Below are positions 60,555 to 64,000 of a stretch of DNA of 64,000 bases, one piece after another. The stretch comes from Pseudomonas asiatica (GTDB lineage: Bacteria; Pseudomonadota; Gammaproteobacteria; Pseudomonadales; Pseudomonadaceae). Numbering within the stretch: the first letter of the stretch is position 1; every line of letters begins with the position of its first letter. Location of the stretch: assembly GCF_040214835.1 (NCBI RefSeq), contig NZ_CP157874.1, forward strand, positions 1,926,001-1,990,000, in the 5' to 3' direction. The position numbers and the translations under genes are program-made. The notes beneath the pieces were generated by a model. The model did not search any database and was not told the DNA's origin. It saw nothing but the letters and a program-made list of their open reading frames with translations.

Positions 60555-61028
60555 TTGAGTACCAACATCATCACCACGGAAGGCCATGAGGCGCTGAAGA
60601 AAGAACTGGACCACCTGTGGCGGGTATACCGCCCGGAGATTACCCAGAAGGTTACCTGGGCGGCATCGCTGGGCGACCGCAGCGAGAATGCCGACTACCA
60701 GTACAACAAGAAGCTGCTGCGCGAGATCGACCGCCGGGTGCGTTACCTGCGCAAGCGTCTTGAAGATGTGAAGGTGGTGGCCTACTCGCCGCAGCAGGAG
60801 GGCAAGGTGTTTTTCGGTGCCTGGGTGGAGATCGAGAACGACGAGGGCGAGACCATGAAGTTTCGCATTGTCGGGTATGACGAGATCTATGGGCGCAATG
60901 ACTACATCTCGATCGACTCGCCCATGGCTCGTGCCTTGCTGAAGAAGGAGGAGGGTGATGAGGTGGTGGTGCACACACCTACCGGTGAAGCGACCTGGTA
61001 TGTGAACAGCATCACTTACGGCCAGTGA
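60555..61028 (+). CDS. greB: Transcription elongation factor GreB
   Basis: A 157-residue Gre factor that rescues backtracked RNA polymerase by promoting transcript cleavage. The N-terminal coiled coil (about 1-75) carries the acidic tip in LGDRSENADYQYNKKLLREI with Asp and Glu residues that act in the polymerase active centre. The C-terminal domain has VGYDEIYGRNDYISIDSPMA and PTGEATWYVNSITY. Translation starts at TTG 60555 after GAGGAG. GreB and not GreA is indicated by the tip sequence and the ending. Confidence 0.94.
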   Translation: MSTNIITTEGHEALKKELDHLWRVYRPEITQKVTWAASLGDRSENADYQYNKKLLREIDRRVRYLRKRLEDVKVVAYSPQQEGKVFFGAWVEIENDEGETMKFRIVGYDEIYGRNDYISIDSPMARALLKKEEGDEVVVHTPTGEATWYVNSITYGQ

Positions 61029-61040
61029 GTTGATATTGCC

Positions 61041-61144
61041 TGTGCCGGCCTCTTCGCGGGTAAACCCGCTCCCACAGGTCCGACACAGGTTTCAAGTACT
61101 GTGGTGAACCTGTGGGAGCGGGTTTACCCGCGAAGAGGCCAGCA
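61041..61144. repeat. REP pair, CCTCTTCGCGGGTAAACCCG family
   Basis: Nearly identical over 100 bp to the pair at 51496-51597: only two base differences seen, one in the spacer and one in the outer arm. Confidence 0.93.
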
Positions 61145-61154
61145 CGGGCTGTCA

Positions 61155-63662
61155 TCAACTCTCGCGTAAAACCGCCAACGGGCTGGCATTCAACGCCCGC
61201 CGCGTCCCCAGCACCCCCGCACCACCTACCAGCAACGCCCCTGCCAGCGGCAACAGCAGCAACCACACATGCGGGCTCCATTGCAGGTCGAAGGCATAGC
61301 GGTACAGCACCAGGGTAATCAGCTCGCACCCGACCGCCGCCAGCAAGCCGCTGGCCGCACCCAGCAAGCCGAACTCGATCCGCCGCGCCTTGACCAGCAA
61401 TGGCCGCGCCGCGCCCAGCGCACGCAGCAAGGCGCCCTGGCGGATGCGCTCGTCCAGCGTCGCCTGCAAGCCAGCGAACAGCACCGCCAACCCGGCTGCC
61501 AGCACGAACAGCAACACATACTCCACCGCCAGGGTCACCTGGGCGAGGATGCTGCGCAGCTGATCGAGCAAGGCATCCACCTGCAGGATGGTCACTGCCG
61601 GAAATGCCCGTGACAGCGCCACCACATCCAGGTCATGGCCCGGTGCCAGATAGAAGCTGGTCAGGTAGGTGGTCGGCAGCCCCTGCAACGTGCCGGGCTG
61701 GAAGATCATGTAGAAGTTCGGCTGGAAGCTGTCCCAGTGCACGCTGCGCAGGCTGCTGACCCGGGCCTGGCGCTGCTGGCCGCCGATGTCGAAGGTCAGC
61801 AGGTCGCCCAGTTGCAGCTTCAGACTGCTGGCCAGTTCCGCCTCCACCGACACACCGGGGATTTCATCTTCGGCGGGCAACGCCTGCCACCAGTTGCCGC
61901 CCGTCAGTGTATTGCCTTCGGGCAGTTCGGCTGCCCAGGTCAGGCTGAGGTCGCGCTGCACGGCGCGCTCGCCTGCCGAGTCCTTGCTGACCACCTGCTG
62001 CACCGGTTGCTCGTTGATGCGCACCAGGCGGCCGGGTGTCACCGGGTACAGCGGTGCCGAGGTGGCATTGACCTGCTGCAGGTGTTGGGCGAAGGGCTCA
62101 CGGTCATCCGGCAGGATGTTCAGGGCGAAATGGTTGGGTGCATCCTTGGGCAGCTGCGCTTGCCAGGTGTCGAGCAGTTCCGCGCGCAGCAGCGCGACCA
62201 GGGCCATGGCCAGCAGGATCAGGCCGAAGGCCAGGGCCTGGCCGGCAGCGGCCATGGGGTGGCGCAGCAGTTGGCCCAGCCCCAGGCGCCAGGTCAGTGG
62301 TGCCCCGGCCAGCAATTGGCGCAGGCTGCGCAAACCGAGCAGCAGCAGGCCACCGAGCAGCAGCGCGGCGACCAGGCCGCCACCGAGCAGGGCGAAGGTG
62401 AGCAGCAGGTCGAGGCTCAGGCGCCACATGATCAGGCCCAGTGCGAACAGGGCCGCGCCGTACACCAGCCAGCTGCTGGGCGGTATCGGCAGCAGGTCGC
62501 GGCGTAGCACGCGCAGCGGCGGCACCTGGCCCAGCGCGGCAATTGGCGGCAGGGCGAAGCCGGCCAGGGCCACCAGCCCGGTAGCGATGCCGGCCAGGGC
62601 CGGGACGATGCCGCCTGCAGGCACCACGCTTGGCAGCAGGCCATGCAGCAGGCGGAACAGGCCCAGCTGGGCCAGCCAGCCGAGCAGGGCGCCGGCCAGC
62701 GCGGCGACCAGGCCGAGCATGGCCAATTGCAGGCAGTACAGGCCCAGTGCCTGGCGGCGCGAAAGGCCCAGGCAGCGCAGCAGGGCACTCGCGTCCAGGC
62801 GGCGTGCGGCGTAGCGGCTGGCCGACAGGGCAACGGCGACGCCTGCCAGCAGCACCGCCACCAGGCTGGCCATGTTCAGGTAGCGCTCGGCCTTGCCCAG
62901 GGCGCCGCCGACCTGCTGGTTGCCATCGCGGGTGTCGCGCAGGCGCTGGTTGGCGGCCAGGTCCTTTTTCAGTGCCCCGCGGTACTGGGCCAACGCTTCG
63001 GCATCGCCGCGCCACAGGTCGCGGTAGGTGACCCGGCTGCCCGGTTGGATCACGCCGGTCGCCTGCAGGTCGGCCAGGTTCATCATTACCCGTGGGGTAA
63101 GGCTGTAGAAGTTGTTGGCGCGGTCCGGTTCGTAGGTCAGTACGCGGCTCATGCGCAGCGTCTTCATGCCCACGTCGATGCTGTCGCCAACCTTCAGCCC
63201 CAGTGCCGCCAACAGGCGTGGCTCGACCCATGCTTCGCCAGGTGCCGGGCCGCCGCCCGGGGTTTCTGCGGCATAGGGCTCCGCGGCACTGCGCACTTGG
63301 CCGCGCAACGGGTAGGCACCATCGGCAGCCTTGACGCTGGACAGTTGGATACCGTTGTCGCCGCCGACCACGCTGGTGAACTCGACCACCTGGGCGTGGC
63401 GCAAGCCAAGCGCCTTGCCGGCTTTTATCTGCTTGTCGCGGGCCGGGGCGCTGCCCTGCAGCACCAGGTCGGCACCGAGGAACTCGCTGGCGCGCAGTTG
63501 CATGGCGCCGCTGAGGCGGGCACCGAAATAGCCGATGGCAGTGCTGGCCGCGACCGCCACCAGCAGGGCGAAAAACAGCACGCGCACTTCGCTGGCGCGG
63601 ATGTCGCGCAGCAACTGGCGCAGGGCCAGGCCGCACAGGCGGGACAGCGGCATGTGGTTCAT
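61155..63662 (-). CDS. ybbP: ABC export permease, YbbP/FtsX-like
   Basis: An 835-residue inner-membrane permease. It has an N-terminal membrane helix (ALLVAVAASTAIGYFGARLS), a large periplasmic region, then membrane clusters near 255-355 and 400-490, another periplasmic region, and a terminal trio of helices near 710-820. DASALLRCLGLSRRQALGLY and GALLRALGAARPLLVKARRI are the paired ATPase-contact segments of the FtsX/MacB superfamily. With YbbA it is thought to extract lipids or lipoproteins, or to support hydrolase activity. The start ATG overlaps the stop of the ATPase gene (TGATG). Confidence 0.9.
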   Translation of the reverse strand: MNHMPLSRLCGLALRQLLRDIRASEVRVLFFALLVAVAASTAIGYFGARLSGAMQLRASEFLGADLVLQGSAPARDKQIKAGKALGLRHAQVVEFTSVVGGDNGIQLSSVKAADGAYPLRGQVRSAAEPYAAETPGGGPAPGEAWVEPRLLAALGLKVGDSIDVGMKTLRMSRVLTYEPDRANNFYSLTPRVMMNLADLQATGVIQPGSRVTYRDLWRGDAEALAQYRGALKKDLAANQRLRDTRDGNQQVGGALGKAERYLNMASLVAVLLAGVAVALSASRYAARRLDASALLRCLGLSRRQALGLYCLQLAMLGLVAALAGALLGWLAQLGLFRLLHGLLPSVVPAGGIVPALAGIATGLVALAGFALPPIAALGQVPPLRVLRRDLLPIPPSSWLVYGAALFALGLIMWRLSLDLLLTFALLGGGLVAALLLGGLLLLGLRSLRQLLAGAPLTWRLGLGQLLRHPMAAAGQALAFGLILLAMALVALLRAELLDTWQAQLPKDAPNHFALNILPDDREPFAQHLQQVNATSAPLYPVTPGRLVRINEQPVQQVVSKDSAGERAVQRDLSLTWAAELPEGNTLTGGNWWQALPAEDEIPGVSVEAELASSLKLQLGDLLTFDIGGQQRQARVSSLRSVHWDSFQPNFYMIFQPGTLQGLPTTYLTSFYLAPGHDLDVVALSRAFPAVTILQVDALLDQLRSILAQVTLAVEYVLLFVLAAGLAVLFAGLQATLDERIRQGALLRALGAARPLLVKARRIEFGLLGAASGLLAAVGCELITLVLYRYAFDLQWSPHVWLLLLPLAGALLVGGAGVLGTRRALNASPLAVLRES

Positions 63663-64000
63663 CAGGCCTCCACCGGGGCCACCAGGCAGCCCGCATCCAG
63701 GCGGATCTGGCGGCGGCAGCGCCGGGCCAGGCGTTCGTCATGGGTAACCAGCACCAGGGTGGTGCCGCGTTCCTTGTTCAGTTCGAACAGCAGGTCGCTG
63801 ATGCGCTCGCCGGTGTGGCTGTCGAGGTTGCCGGTGGGTTCGTCGGCGAACAGCACTGCCGGTTGCGCGGCGAAGGCACGGGCAATGGCCACCCGTTGCT
63901 GTTCGCCGCCCGAAAGCTGGCGCGGGGTGTGGCTCAGGCGCTTGCCCAGGCCGACCCGTTCGAGCAGGGTGCGCGCGTGTTCGCGGGCGTCGCGGCGGCC
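63662..64000 (-). CDS. ybbA: ABC transporter ATPase, YbbA-like, N-terminus beyond window
   Basis: The C-terminal 112 residues of an ATPase of the LolD/MacB/YbbA group are visible; the start lies beyond the right edge. The signature [17 protein letters not shown], Walker [15 protein letters not shown], and switch region [13 protein letters not shown] are intact. It overlaps the permease gene by one base, so both form an operon with YbbP as the membrane partner. The usual thioesterase partner gene tesA would lie further along and is not seen. Confidence 0.9.
   Translation of the reverse strand, partial: GRRDAREHARTLLERVGLGKRLSHTPRQLSGGEQQRVAIARAFAAQPAVLFADEPTGNLDSHTGERISDLLFELNKERGTTLVLVTHDERLARRCRRQIRLDAGCLVAPVEA

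Overview
The window is chromosomal DNA of a Pseudomonas, almost certainly of the P. putida group. The grounds are the 16S rRNA sequence, high-GC coding regions with very long antisense open frames, REP-type palindromes of the kind known from P. putida (cores GCGGCCTTGTGTCGCGA and CCTCTTCGCGGGTAAACCCG), and a gene order that I recall from P. putida KT2440 around mcpA, the PP_2259-2264 transporter and tig-clpP-clpX-lon-hupB-ppiD. Identities rest on reading translated sequence by eye; no database was searched.

Layout. 1-1234: edge of a small lipoprotein gene and an RhtA-type exporter. 1453-7040: a complete rRNA operon with two promoters and boxA, in the order 16S, tRNA-Ile(GAT), tRNA-Ala(TGC), 23S, 5S, terminator. 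7351-10385: an SbmA/YddA-like ABC exporter convergent with an MFS transporter; their stop codons share one CTAG. 10685-15888: an iron-siderophore block with a FepA/PirA-type TonB receptor, a small DUF3649-like protein, a PepSY membrane protein (possible siderophore reductase), a DUF3325-like protein and a histidine-phosphatase relative lacking the usual RHG motif. 15892-22419: a TSUP permease, then an XRE-cupin regulator divergent from an FAD amine/amino-acid oxidase, RidA and a YkvI-like transporter, followed by an amino-acid chemoreceptor (McpA type). 22562-25157: LysR regulator divergent from a PACE efflux pump, then a lipoprotein. 25396-28140: a DctA-like carrier with two GntR genes. 28586-31988: a PAS-GGDEF-EAL protein, an Lrp regulator and ornithine cyclodeaminase.

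32441-40345: a sigma-54 activator divergent from a six-gene ABC transporter resembling the rhizobial GlpSTPQUV glycerol system. A good -24/-12 promoter and a cluster of five TGTTCA repeats lie between them. The two ATPases are complementary and asymmetric: one lacks the H-loop histidine, the other has a degenerate signature. 40532-42153: folD and a tRNA cluster (Arg, His, Leu, His). 42410-51435: a small conserved protein, then protein quality control and nucleoid genes: tig, clpP, clpX, lon, hupB, ppiD. 51613-64000: patatin-like protein, lipoprotein, CHAD protein, thioesterase, Mpo1-like protein, a second chemoreceptor, TatD nuclease, MltF-like lytic transglycosylase, DoxX protein, greB, and a YbbP/YbbA export ABC system cut by the window end.

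At least fourteen REP pairs or clusters sit between genes. Some are near-identical over about 100 bp including the spacer, and one pair appears to be split by another. I see no transposase, CRISPR array, prophage or recently acquired island. The most interesting material is the sigma-54 transporter locus, the oxidase-RidA-YkvI module with its direct-repeat operator, and the REP pairs.
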